A DNA stretch of 64,000 nucleotides from Alphaproteobacteria bacterium (GTDB lineage Bacteria; Pseudomonadota; Alphaproteobacteria; UBA8366; GCA-2717185). A model generated the notes under the pieces. It made no database searches and was not told the origin of the DNA. It saw nothing but the letters and a program-made list of their open reading frames with translations. Below are positions 41,550 to 50,892 of the stretch, one piece after another. The stretch is taken from NCBI GenBank assembly GCA_012103325.1, contig WLWY01000001.1:868001-932000 (forward strand), in the 5' to 3' direction. Numbering within the stretch: the first letter of the stretch is position 1; each line of letters opens with the position of its first letter. The position numbers and the translations under genes are program-made.

Positions 41550-42701
41550 CTAAAGCGTCGCCTCCGCCCCCAGCAGCACCGTGCACTGGCTGGACAAGAC
41601 ACCGCCATTGCCATGCGCCAGCGCGACCTCGGCGCCATCGACCTGGCGTGGGCCGCAGACGCCTTGAATCTGACGCGCCGCCTCGATCAGGACCAGCAGT
41701 CCATACATGCCGGGATGACAATAGGACAAGCCACCGCCGTTGGTGTTGACCGGGAAACGGCCGCCCGGTGCGATACCGCCATCGGCAACAAACGCGCCGC
41801 CTTCGCCTTTTTCGCAGAAGCCAAGATCTTCCAGGAACAGCAAGGTGCAGATCGTAAAGGCGTCGTACAAGGTCGCGACATTGACGTCCGACGGCTTCAG
41901 CCCTGCTCTTTCATAAGCGATCTTGCCCGACTGAATAGCACCGGTGTGCGTGAAGTCCGGCATGCTGGAAATGTTCTGATGGGTGATGTACTCGCCGGTG
42001 CCCAACACGTAAGCCGGTTTCTGCTTCAGGTTCTTGGCCCGCTCCGCCGTCGTCATGATGATGGCCCCGCCGCCATCGGTGACGAGGCAGCAATCGCGCA
42101 CCGTCAGCGGATGGCTGATCATACGCGCATTCAGCACATCCTCGACGCTGAGTGGTTCCTTTTCCCAGGCGACCGGGTTCATCAGCGCCCATTGCCGCGC
42201 CGCGACCGCGATCTCCGCCAGATGTTCGCATGTCGTGCCGAATTCATGCATGTGCCGCGACGCCGCCAGGGCATAGGCGCTCGGCGGCATCATCGGCCGG
42301 TACGGGTCCTCGTAGGGATTCAACTCACGGGCCGAGGCAGCCGCCCGGCTGACCGAACGCTGCGTGCTGCCATAGGTGATCAGCGCGACCTCGCACAGCC
42401 CGGCATGGATCGCCGCCTGCGCATGCGTGATGTGTGCCATGAAGGACGAGCCGCCGATCTGAGTCGAATCGAAATAGCGCGGCCGCAGACCGAGATATTC
42501 GCAGACACCCATCGCCACCATGCGCGACTGGCTGGTGGAAATGAACAGCCCGTCGATATCGGACAGTTCCAGGCCGCAATTTTCCAGCGCGCGATGCGTC
42601 GCCTGTCCGATCAGATCGGAGATTGTGGTGTCCGGCGCGACCAGGCCGAGATCGGATTCCGCGGTTGCGACGATTGCCGTCTTGCCTCGTAAGTCTGCCA
42701 T
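41550..42701 (-). CDS. thiolase-family protein (SCP2-type), second copy
   Basis: A 383-residue thiolase-like protein paralogous to the one at 17535: TAIVATAESDLGLVAPDT, DSTQIGGSSFMAHITHAQAA, VRDCCLVTDGGGAIIMTTAERA, VATLYDAFTICTLLFLEDLGF, NTNGGGLSYCHPGMYGLLVL and HGNGGVLSSQCTVLLG. It belongs to the same nonspecific lipid-transfer group. Its ATG (42701) is 2 bases after the OB-fold stop (TGATCATG), the same junction sequence as in the first pair but with gene order reversed. Confidence 0.88.
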   Translation of the reverse strand: MADLRGKTAIVATAESDLGLVAPDTTISDLIGQATHRALENCGLELSDIDGLFISTSQSRMVAMGVCEYLGLRPRYFDSTQIGGSSFMAHITHAQAAIHAGLCEVALITYGSTQRSVSRAAASARELNPYEDPYRPMMPPSAYALAASRHMHEFGTTCEHLAEIAVAARQWALMNPVAWEKEPLSVEDVLNARMISHPLTVRDCCLVTDGGGAIIMTTAERAKNLKQKPAYVLGTGEYITHQNISSMPDFTHTGAIQSGKIAYERAGLKPSDVNVATLYDAFTICTLLFLEDLGFCEKGEGGAFVADGGIAPGGRFPVNTNGGGLSYCHPGMYGLLVLIEAARQIQGVCGPRQVDGAEVALAHGNGGVLSSQCTVLLGAEATL

Positions 42702-42703
42702 GA

Positions 42704-43084
42704 TCAGCCCTCCACCGGATCGAAGACCGGATAGATTGGGTCTTTCTCAGTCGCCGGGGTCATGCGGACCTTCACGCGCATGCCGATCTTGACCTCCATC
42801 GGATCGACGGATTCGACGCGGCTCATCATGCGGAAGCCTTCGTCAAGTTCGATCATCGAAATATCGTAAGGATCCTCGCCCCGGCGATGCATGGTCGTCG
42901 TCGCATAGACGGTGCCGACGCCCTTGCTGACCCGCCATTCCAGATTCGGCTTTGCCGTGCCCGGCGCCACCGCGCGGGGATAGAAGACGGCCGCGCCATC
43001 GGCCGGATTGATCTGATAGGCGAGTTCGCCCTTCTCGCAATATTCATGGAATGTCGCCAGCGGCGACTTCGGCTGATCGGCCAT
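42704..43084 (-). CDS. DUF35-like OB-fold protein without zinc-ribbon cysteines
   Basis: 126 residues. The OB-fold is clear (VGTVYATTTMHRRGEDPYDI, MIELDEGFRMMSRVES, IGMRVKVRMTPATEK). The N-terminal part that normally holds two CxxC knuckles reads FHEYCEKGELAYQINPADG and FYPRAVAPGT, keeping the helix and FYPR motif but losing the zinc ligands. ATG 43084 has AGGGA upstream. It is first in a pair with the thiolase at 42701. A partner or acyl-transfer chaperone role is inferred. Confidence 0.82.
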   Translation of the reverse strand: MADQPKSPLATFHEYCEKGELAYQINPADGAAVFYPRAVAPGTAKPNLEWRVSKGVGTVYATTTMHRRGEDPYDISMIELDEGFRMMSRVESVDPMEVKIGMRVKVRMTPATEKDPIYPVFDPVEG

Positions 43085-43164
43085 CGTCTCGCGTCCCTTT
43101 TCCTGAGTCCCAAACTGGCGGACAGACTGGCGCGCCACACCGGCGCACGCAAGGGCATGCAGCG

Positions 43165-43983
43165 TTAAGGCAGCACCGCTTCACCGGAGGGGGATAGCGA
43201 CAAGGCAGAAGCAGCAGTGACGAGCGCCGTCCCGAGCTGCGCGATGCGGTCGGCATCCAGTTGCGCGCCCAGGCCAACGGCGACCAGGGCATGCGAAATC
43301 CGCTCGCCGGACCGGAAGACCGGTGCTGCGACCAGACTGACGCCCCGGATATATTGCCCCTCATCGATCCCGTACCCGGTCTGCCGGGTCGCCGCCACGG
43401 ACTCCATCCAGCTCTCGAAGGTCGGCGGTTCGTCCCAGTCCAAACGCTCGAATTCAGTTCGGAGTTCGGCTTCCGGGTAGCCACCGAATGCCGCACAGCA
43501 GTACCCGCTGGCGGTAATCAGACCCGGGAACCGGCTGCCGACATCGACCTGCAGCTGGAACAGCACATCGGCGCGGGACAGGGCGAGAACTACCTGGTGG
43601 CGCAACCCGATGATCCGGACGGCGACGCAGGTTGTCCCGAACTGCGCGGCGATACGGTCCAGATCGGGGCCGACATGCTGGCTGAAATTGTCTTGATGGA
43701 GCACGCGGCTGGCGAGCGACAGCAAGCCGGCGTCGAGCGAATAGAGCTTCTTCGCCGGATCGACCGCAACCAGCGATTCCGCCACGAGCGCACGCAGGAT
43801 ATGCAAACAGCTGCTGGGGACGAGTCCCAAGGCCCGCGCGATGGCGTTGACGCCCAGAGGCTCGTTACTGTCGCCAAGCAGGCGCAGGATTGCCACAGCC
43901 CGGGTCACCGCAGGGGCGCCATCGGGGCGGGGCGATGGTGGCTGTGTTTCCCTGTCGTTCGATTTCGGCATGCCGTTCCGCAT
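43165..43983 (-). CDS. IclR-family transcriptional regulator
   Basis: 272 residues. The N-terminal winged helix (VTRAVAILRLLGDSNEPLGV, NAIARALGLVPSSCLHILRAL) is followed by an IclR effector domain (GTTCVAVRIIGLRHQVVLAL, GSRFPGLITASGYCCAAFGG, TRQTGYGIDEGQYIRGVSLVAAPVF). The protein would bind a small acid and control an adjacent operon. ATG 43983 or ATG 43971 may be the start; both lie in the AT-rich divergent region. It faces the Rieske gene at 44114, with a palindrome at 44000-44023 as the likely operator. Confidence 0.88.
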   Translation of the reverse strand: MRNGMPKSNDRETQPPSPRPDGAPAVTRAVAILRLLGDSNEPLGVNAIARALGLVPSSCLHILRALVAESLVAVDPAKKLYSLDAGLLSLASRVLHQDNFSQHVGPDLDRIAAQFGTTCVAVRIIGLRHQVVLALSRADVLFQLQVDVGSRFPGLITASGYCCAAFGGYPEAELRTEFERLDWDEPPTFESWMESVAATRQTGYGIDEGQYIRGVSLVAAPVFRSGERISHALVAVGLGAQLDADRIAQLGTALVTAASALSLSPSGEAVLP

Positions 43984-43999
43984 CGCGATTATTGTTTCG

Positions 44000-44023
44000 T
44001 ATATAAAATGATCATTGCATATA
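44000..44023. promoter_or_regulatory. 24-bp interrupted palindrome, candidate IclR operator
   Basis: TATAT-aa-AATGATCATT-gc-ATATA is symmetric except at two positions per arm. It lies in the 130-base AT-rich gap between the divergent iclR-type gene and the Rieske dioxygenase gene, where such regulators usually bind. Confidence 0.5.
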
Positions 44024-44113
44024 TTTAATAATTGATCTATTACAATCGCGTGCAGGGTGCGCAATACTGATTGCGGCACACATCTTTACGGTTCTGCTGA
44101 GGGGAAAGACTCG

Positions 44114-45268
44114 ATGGAAAAAACCGTCCAGATCGAGAACGCCAACAAAATCATTTCGTACCTGGAGTCCGAGTCGACGGCGATGTCCGACTCGCTGTAT
44201 CGCAACCCGGTCTCGCAATACACCTGCTCCGACCGGCTGGCGCGCGAGAAGGGTTTGTTGTTCGGCGGCTACCCGCTGCACCTCGCCTTCAGCTGCGAAA
44301 TTCCCGAACCCGGCGACTTCAGGACCGACGATTTCTCCGGCGTGCCGATCCTGCTGGTCCGCGGCGCGGACGGCAAGGCGAATGCCTTCCTGAATGTCTG
44401 TCGGCACCGCGGCGCGCCCGTCGCGGAAGGCTGCGGCAAGGGGCAGCGCGGATTCACCTGCCCCTACCACGCCTGGACTTACGGAACGGACGGGGCGCTG
44501 CAGTACATTCCCGGAGAAGACGGCTTCGAAGCGCTCGACAAGGCGGCGCACGGTCTGCGCCGGCTACCCGTGCAGGAGAAGTACGGCATGATCTGGGCCA
44601 AGACTATGCCCGGCGAAGATTTCGAAATCGACGACACGCTGCAGGGCGCGGAACAGGACCTGGCCTCGTACGGCTTCGTGGGTTACCACCATTTCGAGAC
44701 CGGCGTGCTGCGTCCGAAAATGAACTGGAAGCTGGTCATCGACACCTTCCTGGAGAGCTACCACATCAAGGTGCTGCACCATAAATCCATCGCGCCACTG
44801 ATCGAATCCAACGTCGCGACGTTCGAAGCCTTCGGGATCAACCACCGTGGCATTTACGTGCGCAAAAATTTCGATGCGTTGCGGGCGCAGCCGGAAAGCG
44901 ACTGGAACATCCTGCCCTATACGACGATGGTCTATGTCCTGTTTCCGAATACGGTCCTCGTCGTGCAGCAGGAGCAGATCGAGACCTGGCGCGTCTATCC
45001 GGACGGCGACGACCCGAACGCGGCGAAGATGCACGTCTCGCTCTATACGCCGGAGCGGCCGGTGACCGAAAGCGCAACGCGGCACTGGCGGAACAATATG
45101 GACCTGCTGATGAAAGTCGTGAACGAAGAGGACTTTCCTCTCGGCGAGAAAATGCAGTTCGGCTTTCGCTCCCCGGCGCAGGAGCACCTGACCTTCGGCC
45201 GGAACGAACCGGCGCTGGCGCACTTCCATGGCACGCTCGATCGCATGCTGGATATGGCCGCCGAATAA
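44114..45268 (+). CDS. Rieske [2Fe-2S] ring-hydroxylating/demethylating oxygenase, alpha subunit
   Basis: 384 residues. The Rieske domain has CRHRGAPVAEGCGKGQRGF and CPYHAW (CxH...CxxH). The catalytic domain has NWKLVIDTFLESYHIKVLHH (two His of the mononuclear iron) and a C-terminal EEDFPLGEKMQ where the metal-binding Asp is expected. It hydroxylates or demethylates an aromatic or related substrate using electrons from a reductase, which is not in the window. GAGGGGAAAG before ATG 44114 sets the start. Probably controlled by the divergent IclR. Confidence 0.9.
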   Translation: MEKTVQIENANKIISYLESESTAMSDSLYRNPVSQYTCSDRLAREKGLLFGGYPLHLAFSCEIPEPGDFRTDDFSGVPILLVRGADGKANAFLNVCRHRGAPVAEGCGKGQRGFTCPYHAWTYGTDGALQYIPGEDGFEALDKAAHGLRRLPVQEKYGMIWAKTMPGEDFEIDDTLQGAEQDLASYGFVGYHHFETGVLRPKMNWKLVIDTFLESYHIKVLHHKSIAPLIESNVATFEAFGINHRGIYVRKNFDALRAQPESDWNILPYTTMVYVLFPNTVLVVQQEQIETWRVYPDGDDPNAAKMHVSLYTPERPVTESATRHWRNNMDLLMKVVNEEDFPLGEKMQFGFRSPAQEHLTFGRNEPALAHFHGTLDRMLDMAAE

Positions 45269-45284
45269 TCGATCCCGCGCGACC

Positions 45285-46136
45285 TCAGACTTGCTGCGCT
45301 AAAAATTCCTTCATCAAACCGATGGCGCGGTCGGTATCGGGGCCGGGATTTTGCGCAAAGGCGTGCGGCATATCGGGGAAATAAGTGATGTCGACCGTAC
45401 CGCCCTTCGCGCAGTAGATCTCAACGAAACGCTCCGGGATGGTGAGCGGGATATTGTCGTCCTTCTTCCCTTGTAGGATCAGCATCGGCGGCAGCACGCG
45501 ATAGTCGCCACGTTCCACCGATTGCTGCGGGCTGCCTTCCTGCATCGCCGCCTCGTCCGGAAAATAGGTTTCCGACGGCTCCATCAGCCGCGCGATGCCG
45601 GCCTCCTTCGCATACATGTAGCGGGCATGGGAATCGAGCACCGGCCAGCCGGTCATCACGTAGCGGAAGGACGCGTCCTTGTCCTCGCCGCCCGGCACGG
45701 CCTCGGCGGCATAGCGCGGATCGTCGTAGCGCAGCGCACTCAGCATGATCGAATGGCCGCCGCTGGAGGTGCCGAGTCCGCCGACATTGTCCGGATCGCC
45801 GTTGAATTCGGCCGCGTGGGACTTCGCCCAGCGCGTCCCATAATTCACGTCCTGCACCTGCGCCGGATAGACATGTTTCGGCGACTGCCGAAACTCCAGC
45901 GCCATCACCAGCATGCCCGCCGCCGCCAGCGCCTGGTCGATATTCTCGTTGTTGAGATAAGTGCCGCGTGTCCACGCACCGCCATGCACGTCGACCAGAG
46001 CCGGGAACGGCCCGTCGCCTTGCGGCTGGTAAATGCGGACCGGCCAGTCTTCGCCCTCGCCGCTGCGGTAGATGCGGTCGAAGGCTTCAACCTCGAAGGT
46101 GGCTGTGGGATCGAAACATTTTGTCGTCACGGTCAT
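45285..46136 (-). CDS. alpha/beta hydrolase (HSL/GDxG-like esterase)
   Basis: A 283-residue hydrolase. ALVDVHGGAWTRGTY is the HGG oxyanion motif, GLGTSSGGHSIMLSAL carries the nucleophile Ser (GTSSGG), LQGKKDDNIP the acid and DMPHAFAQN the His. ATG 46136 has a poor ribosome site; it lies 22 bases after the HD-domain gene, so coupling is likely. It converges on the Rieske gene with a 16-base gap. Substrate is an ester or amide of unknown kind. Confidence 0.88.
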   Translation of the reverse strand: MTVTTKCFDPTATFEVEAFDRIYRSGEGEDWPVRIYQPQGDGPFPALVDVHGGAWTRGTYLNNENIDQALAAAGMLVMALEFRQSPKHVYPAQVQDVNYGTRWAKSHAAEFNGDPDNVGGLGTSSGGHSIMLSALRYDDPRYAAEAVPGGEDKDASFRYVMTGWPVLDSHARYMYAKEAGIARLMEPSETYFPDEAAMQEGSPQQSVERGDYRVLPPMLILQGKKDDNIPLTIPERFVEIYCAKGGTVDITYFPDMPHAFAQNPGPDTDRAIGLMKEFLAQQV

Positions 46137-46158
46137 GATGGTGTCCTTGCCACGCCGG

Positions 46159-46749
46159 TTACGGTTCCGTCGTGCGCGCAGCCCAGGGTTCTCGGTCGAA
46201 GATCTGTCGCACCATCGGCTCGAATGCCGAGAGCGGCATGCTGTCATAATTCGGATCGAACGACGCCTGATCCCAGTCTTCGCAAAACGCAACGGTCTTC
46301 TCGAACGCCGGATGACCACGATATTTCTCGCGCGCATCGCGGTCCTTGCCGACATGGTGAAAATAGTAATACCCCTGAAAGAGGCCATGATGCCGGACCA
46401 TCCAATAGGTATCCCAGCCAACATAGGGGCGAAGAATCTCCGCCGCGAATTGGTCGTGATTGGCCGGCGCAAAAGGCACGCCAATATCGTGCAACAGCGC
46501 TGCGACGACGGTCTCTTCGTCGGCCTCGTCGCGAAACGCCCGAGTTGCCGTCTGTAACGAGTGCTCCCTTGTATCCACATGTTCACCGGGAACGCCCGCG
46601 AGAACCGTGTCGAGATAAGTGAGCACCCGGTCCGGCGTGTTTCGCGTAAACACCGACGCATTCTCCATCATGAGCGCGTAGTCCGCCTGGGTCCCGTCCT
46701 TCATGCGCCTGTAGCTGACTTTTTGGGTTTGCGCGCGCTGATCCGACAT
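46159..46749 (-). CDS. HD-domain protein, possible PhnZ/TmpB-like di-iron oxygenase
   Basis: 196 residues. REHSLQTATRAFRDEAD and VVAALLHDIGVPF give the H...HD core; the next helix is NHDQFAAEILRPY, then WMVRHHG and FCEDWDQASFDPNYDSMPLS. The layout, including a metal His before the HD and a conserved W-D after the last helix, resembles the mixed-valence di-iron HD oxygenases PhnZ/TmpB, which cleave organophosphonates. The alternative is an ordinary HD phosphohydrolase. Pairs with the alpha/beta hydrolase downstream. Confidence 0.7.
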   Translation of the reverse strand: MSDQRAQTQKVSYRRMKDGTQADYALMMENASVFTRNTPDRVLTYLDTVLAGVPGEHVDTREHSLQTATRAFRDEADEETVVAALLHDIGVPFAPANHDQFAAEILRPYVGWDTYWMVRHHGLFQGYYYFHHVGKDRDAREKYRGHPAFEKTVAFCEDWDQASFDPNYDSMPLSAFEPMVRQIFDREPWAARTTEP

Positions 46750-46939
46750 GATCGTTCTCCCCTAAATCACCGAGCGCCAAGTCCGCCGACAAGGGCCGGA
46801 TCGCCGCCACCGATACGCTAACTTCTTTGGTGCGCTCGCGAAAGCTCCGGGTCAATACCAGCGTTCCCAAAACGTGCAACGAGCGTACGACAGGCTTTAT
46901 GCCCGGCTCCTTCACGTCCATAGGGATGAAAAAGCGAAC

Positions 46940-48664
46940 CTATATCGTATAAAAATTGACACCTAGGATAACCCTGTCGCTTACGCCGGTATACGACGCC
47001 GAATGCTCCGTGCCGCTGGGAAAAAGGATAATGTCTCCTTCTTCTGGACAAAACGAATATTCAGGATCGTAAAGCTCCAGAACGCCCGGTTGCTCGGCCG
47101 TTTCGTCGCCAGGGTCGATATAGTAAACGAGGCTGAACTTCTGCGAAGCGACTCCCAACGTATCGTCCAGTTCCTCGATATGATTGTGCCGCACGGCTTT
47201 TGAACCGGCCCGATAGATATTAAAAAAGGAATCGGTGACAAAAATACGCGCGTCCATCAACGATGACAGTGAATCGACAAGATCGTCTTTGAATTTCATG
47301 ATTACCGAATTGTCTAATTCGAAAAGTTTGAAATCTGCGCTGAAACGCATGTTTCCCAGACGAATGCCGACACTCAATTTATCTTTTATGTCGCTCGAGT
47401 TTGCCTCCTCCTCGGGACTCATCGCTGCCAGGCGGTACAGAGTTTCGCGCAACGCTTTTTCCACCGGGCGGTTCCAAATATGCACGCCACGCGGTGCGGT
47501 TTGATTATCCGCGGCACCTTCGTTGCGTTCGCTTGTTGGGGTCGGCAATTCCTTAAGGTCGATAAGAACTCTTCTGAGACCGACCGAGGCAATATCCGGT
47601 TTCGGATCAAGGGCGATGCCTGCCCTGTATGCGTGTTTCGCTTCCACGAGCAAGCCTTGACGGTGGAGAGCCATGCCAAGCCCTTTATGCGCATTGGCAT
47701 AATTCTCGTCGATCGCCAACGCGCTGTGGAAACAGTCTATGGCCTCCTCCAGCTTGCCCTGTTTTTGGAGCGCAACACCAAGGTTGCCATGTGCTTTCAC
47801 ATATGAGGAATTGATAGCCAGAACTTTGCGATAACAACCGATCTCTTCATCCAGCTCGTCCAGTTGTTTGAACGCAAGACCAAGGCTGTAATGTGCTTCA
47901 ACAAAATCGGGCTCAATCGCCAGCGCCTTACGATAACTCGCGACGGCCTCATCCAGCTTACCCTGTGCTTGCAGCGCACGACCAAGGCTGCTGTGGGCTT
48001 TGACGTAATCGGGCTTAATAGCCAGAGCTGCACGATAACTTGTTACCGCCTCCTCCAACTGCTCCTGTTCCCTCAGCCCATTGCCGAGGTTGTAGTGCGC
48101 CTCGGTAAAATCGGGATTGATAGCCAGCGCCTTGTGATAACAGGTAACAGCCTCGTCTATTCGTCCTAATTCTTTAAGCGCAAGGCCAAGGTTGTTGTGG
48201 CCCCCAACGTAATTGGGATCAATCGCCAGCGCCTTGCGATAGCTATCAACGGCTTCATCCAAACATCCCAGGTCTTGGAGCGTGAGGCCGAGGCTGCTGT
48301 GCGCCTCAACGTAATCGGGTTCGATATCCAAGGCCTTGCGATAACTCGCGACAGCCTCATCCAATCGCCCTAGTTCTTGGAGCATATTGCCAAGGTTGCT
48401 ATGCGCTTCCACGTAATCCGGTGCGCAGGCAATCGCCTTCATGACGAGTTTGACGGCATCGTCGGTCTTTCCCAATTGATGGGTCAATACACCGAGCAGG
48501 TGGGTCGCGACGGGCTGATCTGGGATGGCTTTTAATATCTGTCGATAGATATCCTCGGCCTCGGACAAGCGGCCCGCGCTGTGGTGCTGTACGGCGAGTT
48601 CCAGGGCTTGCTCAATCGTGAACGTCTGCTGCCCGGTTTGGCTCTCCGCCTTACCCATAGTCAC
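46940..48664 (-). CDS. TPR-repeat protein with C-terminal 2OG-Fe(II) oxygenase domain
   Basis: 574 residues. About ten TPR units of 34 residues (residues about 15-350; LDEAVASYRKALAIEPDFVE and close variants recur). The C-terminal part (about residues 470-574) has AVRHNHIEELDD (HxE), LVYYIDPGDET, GVLELYDPE, GDIILFPSGTEHSASYTG (distal His) and SDRVILGVNFYTI, an Fe(II)/2-oxoglutarate oxygenase fold. The TPR part may bind a protein substrate for hydroxylation. The start is GTG 48664 (or ATG 48658). The DNA of the TPR part is itself repetitive. Repeat A2 begins 54 bases upstream. Confidence 0.82.
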   Translation of the reverse strand: MTMGKAESQTGQQTFTIEQALELAVQHHSAGRLSEAEDIYRQILKAIPDQPVATHLLGVLTHQLGKTDDAVKLVMKAIACAPDYVEAHSNLGNMLQELGRLDEAVASYRKALDIEPDYVEAHSSLGLTLQDLGCLDEAVDSYRKALAIDPNYVGGHNNLGLALKELGRIDEAVTCYHKALAINPDFTEAHYNLGNGLREQEQLEEAVTSYRAALAIKPDYVKAHSSLGRALQAQGKLDEAVASYRKALAIEPDFVEAHYSLGLAFKQLDELDEEIGCYRKVLAINSSYVKAHGNLGVALQKQGKLEEAIDCFHSALAIDENYANAHKGLGMALHRQGLLVEAKHAYRAGIALDPKPDIASVGLRRVLIDLKELPTPTSERNEGAADNQTAPRGVHIWNRPVEKALRETLYRLAAMSPEEEANSSDIKDKLSVGIRLGNMRFSADFKLFELDNSVIMKFKDDLVDSLSSLMDARIFVTDSFFNIYRAGSKAVRHNHIEELDDTLGVASQKFSLVYYIDPGDETAEQPGVLELYDPEYSFCPEEGDIILFPSGTEHSASYTGVSDRVILGVNFYTI

Positions 48665-48717
48665 GCTCGTTCCCGTCAGGCCTCAATCTGATCTCGTGAA
48701 GCCGCGGCAACCGCTCC

Positions 48718-48850
48718 CTAGTGTGATGGTTCCAAAATCCGTCGCATTAATTGCAACGGATTTTAGGATCTGAATCACACGAGATTCAAATAGTTTGTGG
48801 GCTGATTCACACGAAATTCAATCCTTTGAATTTCACGATCAGGACACTAG
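48718..48850. repeat. CTAG-bounded 133-bp double-hairpin repeat, family A copy 2
   Basis: Exactly 133 bp from CTAG (48718) to CTAG (48847-48850). The left arm is an imperfect palindrome (AAAATCCGT with ACGGATTTT inside); the right arm holds GAAATTCAA/TTGAATTTC. The terminal CTAG supplies the rpoD stop codon (TAG read on the minus strand). The upstream side lies in the leader of the TPR gene. Confidence 0.85.
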
Positions 48851-50805
48851 TAGTCGAGGAAGCTCCGGAGCTTGCGGCTGCGGCTCGGGTGTTTGAGCTT
48901 GCGCAGGGCCTTGGCTTCAATCTGCCGGATGCGTTCGCGGGTGACCGAGAATTGCTGGCCGACCTCTTCCAAGGTGTGGTCCGTATTCATGCCGATGCCG
49001 AAGCGCATGCGCAGCACACGCTCCTCGCGCGCCGTCAGGCTGGCCAGCACGCGAGTCGTGGTTTCGCGCAGATTGGCCTGAATCGCGGCGTCGGAGGGCA
49101 GGATCGCGTTCTTGTCCTCGATGAAATCGCCAAGATGGCTGTCTTCCTCGTCGCCGATCGGCGTTTCGAGGCTGATCGGCTCCTTGGCGATCTTGAGAAC
49201 CTTGCGGACTTTTTCGAGCGGCATGCCGAGCTTGACCGCCAATTCCTCCGGCGTCGGCTCGCGACCGATTTCGTGCAGCATCTGGCGCGAGGTGCGGACC
49301 AGCTTGTTGATCGTTTCGATCATGTGCACGGGAATGCGGATGGTGCGCGCCTGGTCGGCGATCGAACGGGTGATCGCCTGACGGATCCACCAGGTGGCGT
49401 AGGTCGAGAACTTGTAGCCGCGGCGGTATTCGAACTTATCAACCGCCTTCATCAGACCGATATTGCCTTCCTGAATGAGGTCGAGGAATTGCAGGCCGCG
49501 GTTGGTGTATTTCTTGGCGATGGAGATGACGAGACGCAGATTGGCCTCGACCATTTCCTTCTTCGCACGGCCGGCTTCGCGCTCGCCCTGCTGGACGGTC
49601 TGCACGATGCGGCGGAACTCGCTCATCGGCATCCGCGCTTCTGTGGCGATGTTGGCTACTTCGCCGCGCAGATCCTTGATCTCGTCCTTGTGCTTCTTGG
49701 CGAATTCCTTCCAGCCCTTCGCCTTGACCCGCGCCACGGCGTTCAGCCAGTGCGGATCGAGCTCGTGACCGAAATAGCGGTTGAGGAAATCCTCGCGCTT
49801 CACGCCGCAATTGACCGACAGACGCATCAGCCGGCCCTCAAGCCCCGTCAGCTTCTTGCTGTAGGCATAGAGCTGGTGGACGAGCTGCTCGATCTTCGCG
49901 TTGTTTAAACGGACCTCTTCCATCGATTCGAGCAGTTCCTTGCGGTGGCGCTCATATGTCCGCTCGGTGGATTTGGAGACCGCTTCGCCTTTCTGCAACG
50001 CCGCCAGGCGCTTGTCCTGCGAGCGGTGCAGCTTGATGTAGGTCGACGAAATCTTTTCAAACTTTTCGAGGATTTCCGGCTTCAGCGCCTGCTCCATGGC
50101 AGCAAGAGAGAGCGACGCTTCTTCTTCATCGTCCTCGTCGTCCTCATCTTCCTCCTCAGAGTCTTCGCCCTTAAGTTTCTCTTCCTCGTCTTCCTCGTCG
50201 TCTGTGGCAATTCCCCGCGGTGCCGCGGCGGCAGCCCCCTCCGGCGTCCCGCCATATGTCGCGTCGAGATCGATGACATCGCGCAGCAGCAGCCGGCCTT
50301 CGACCAGCGCGTCATGCCAATGCGTGATCGCCTGCATGGTAAGCGGGCTTTCGCACAGCGAACCGATCATTTTCTCCCGGCCGGCTTCGATACGCTTGGC
50401 AATGGCGATTTCGCCTTCGCGCGACAGCAACTCGACGCTGCCCATTTCGCGCAGATACATCCGGACCGGATCGTCGGTACGGCCAATATCCTCGTCAGCC
50501 AGATTACCAGCCGCCGAGGGCGCCTCTTCATTCGGCCGCTCGGGCGCGTCCTCAGTCTCTTCGCCATCGATGACATTGATGCCCATCTCGGACAACATCG
50601 TCATCGTGTCTTCGATCTGTTCCGAGGAAACCTGGTCCTGCGGCAGGATCGCGTTCAGCTCATCGATCGTGATGTAGCCGCGCTCCTTACCCTTGGCGAG
50701 CAGCTTTTTGACTTCCTGAGCAAGCCCATCCATCAAGGGGCCGTCGGGAGTCGCTTCTGCTGTTTCAGGTGTTTGGACTTTTGCAGCCGCTGCTTTAGTA
50801 GCCAT
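48847..50805 (-). CDS. rpoD: RNA polymerase primary sigma factor RpoD
   Basis: 652 residues, the usual size for an alphaproteobacterial sigma-70. Region 1.1 at the N-terminus; a long acidic stretch (about 205-235, [20 protein letters not shown]) in the non-conserved region; region 2 with [20 protein letters not shown] and [20 protein letters not shown]; region 3 with [20 protein letters not shown]; region 4 with [16 protein letters not shown] and [20 protein letters not shown]. It directs core polymerase to housekeeping promoters. It lies 87 bases after dnaG. Its TAG stop is inside the terminal CTAG of repeat A2. Confidence 0.98.
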   Translation of the reverse strand: MATKAAAAKVQTPETAEATPDGPLMDGLAQEVKKLLAKGKERGYITIDELNAILPQDQVSSEQIEDTMTMLSEMGINVIDGEETEDAPERPNEEAPSAAGNLADEDIGRTDDPVRMYLREMGSVELLSREGEIAIAKRIEAGREKMIGSLCESPLTMQAITHWHDALVEGRLLLRDVIDLDATYGGTPEGAAAAAPRGIATDDEEDEEEKLKGEDSEEEDEDDEDDEEEASLSLAAMEQALKPEILEKFEKISSTYIKLHRSQDKRLAALQKGEAVSKSTERTYERHRKELLESMEEVRLNNAKIEQLVHQLYAYSKKLTGLEGRLMRLSVNCGVKREDFLNRYFGHELDPHWLNAVARVKAKGWKEFAKKHKDEIKDLRGEVANIATEARMPMSEFRRIVQTVQQGEREAGRAKKEMVEANLRLVISIAKKYTNRGLQFLDLIQEGNIGLMKAVDKFEYRRGYKFSTYATWWIRQAITRSIADQARTIRIPVHMIETINKLVRTSRQMLHEIGREPTPEELAVKLGMPLEKVRKVLKIAKEPISLETPIGDEEDSHLGDFIEDKNAILPSDAAIQANLRETTTRVLASLTAREERVLRMRFGIGMNTDHTLEEVGQQFSVTRERIRQIEAKALRKLKHPSRSRKLRSFLDY

Positions 50806-50892
50806 TCAGTTTCGTCTCCGGTGTTCTCCGACGCGCAACCGCCCCATGAGGCCGTACGTTAACGCTAATATTCTTTAAAAACGGTAACTATA

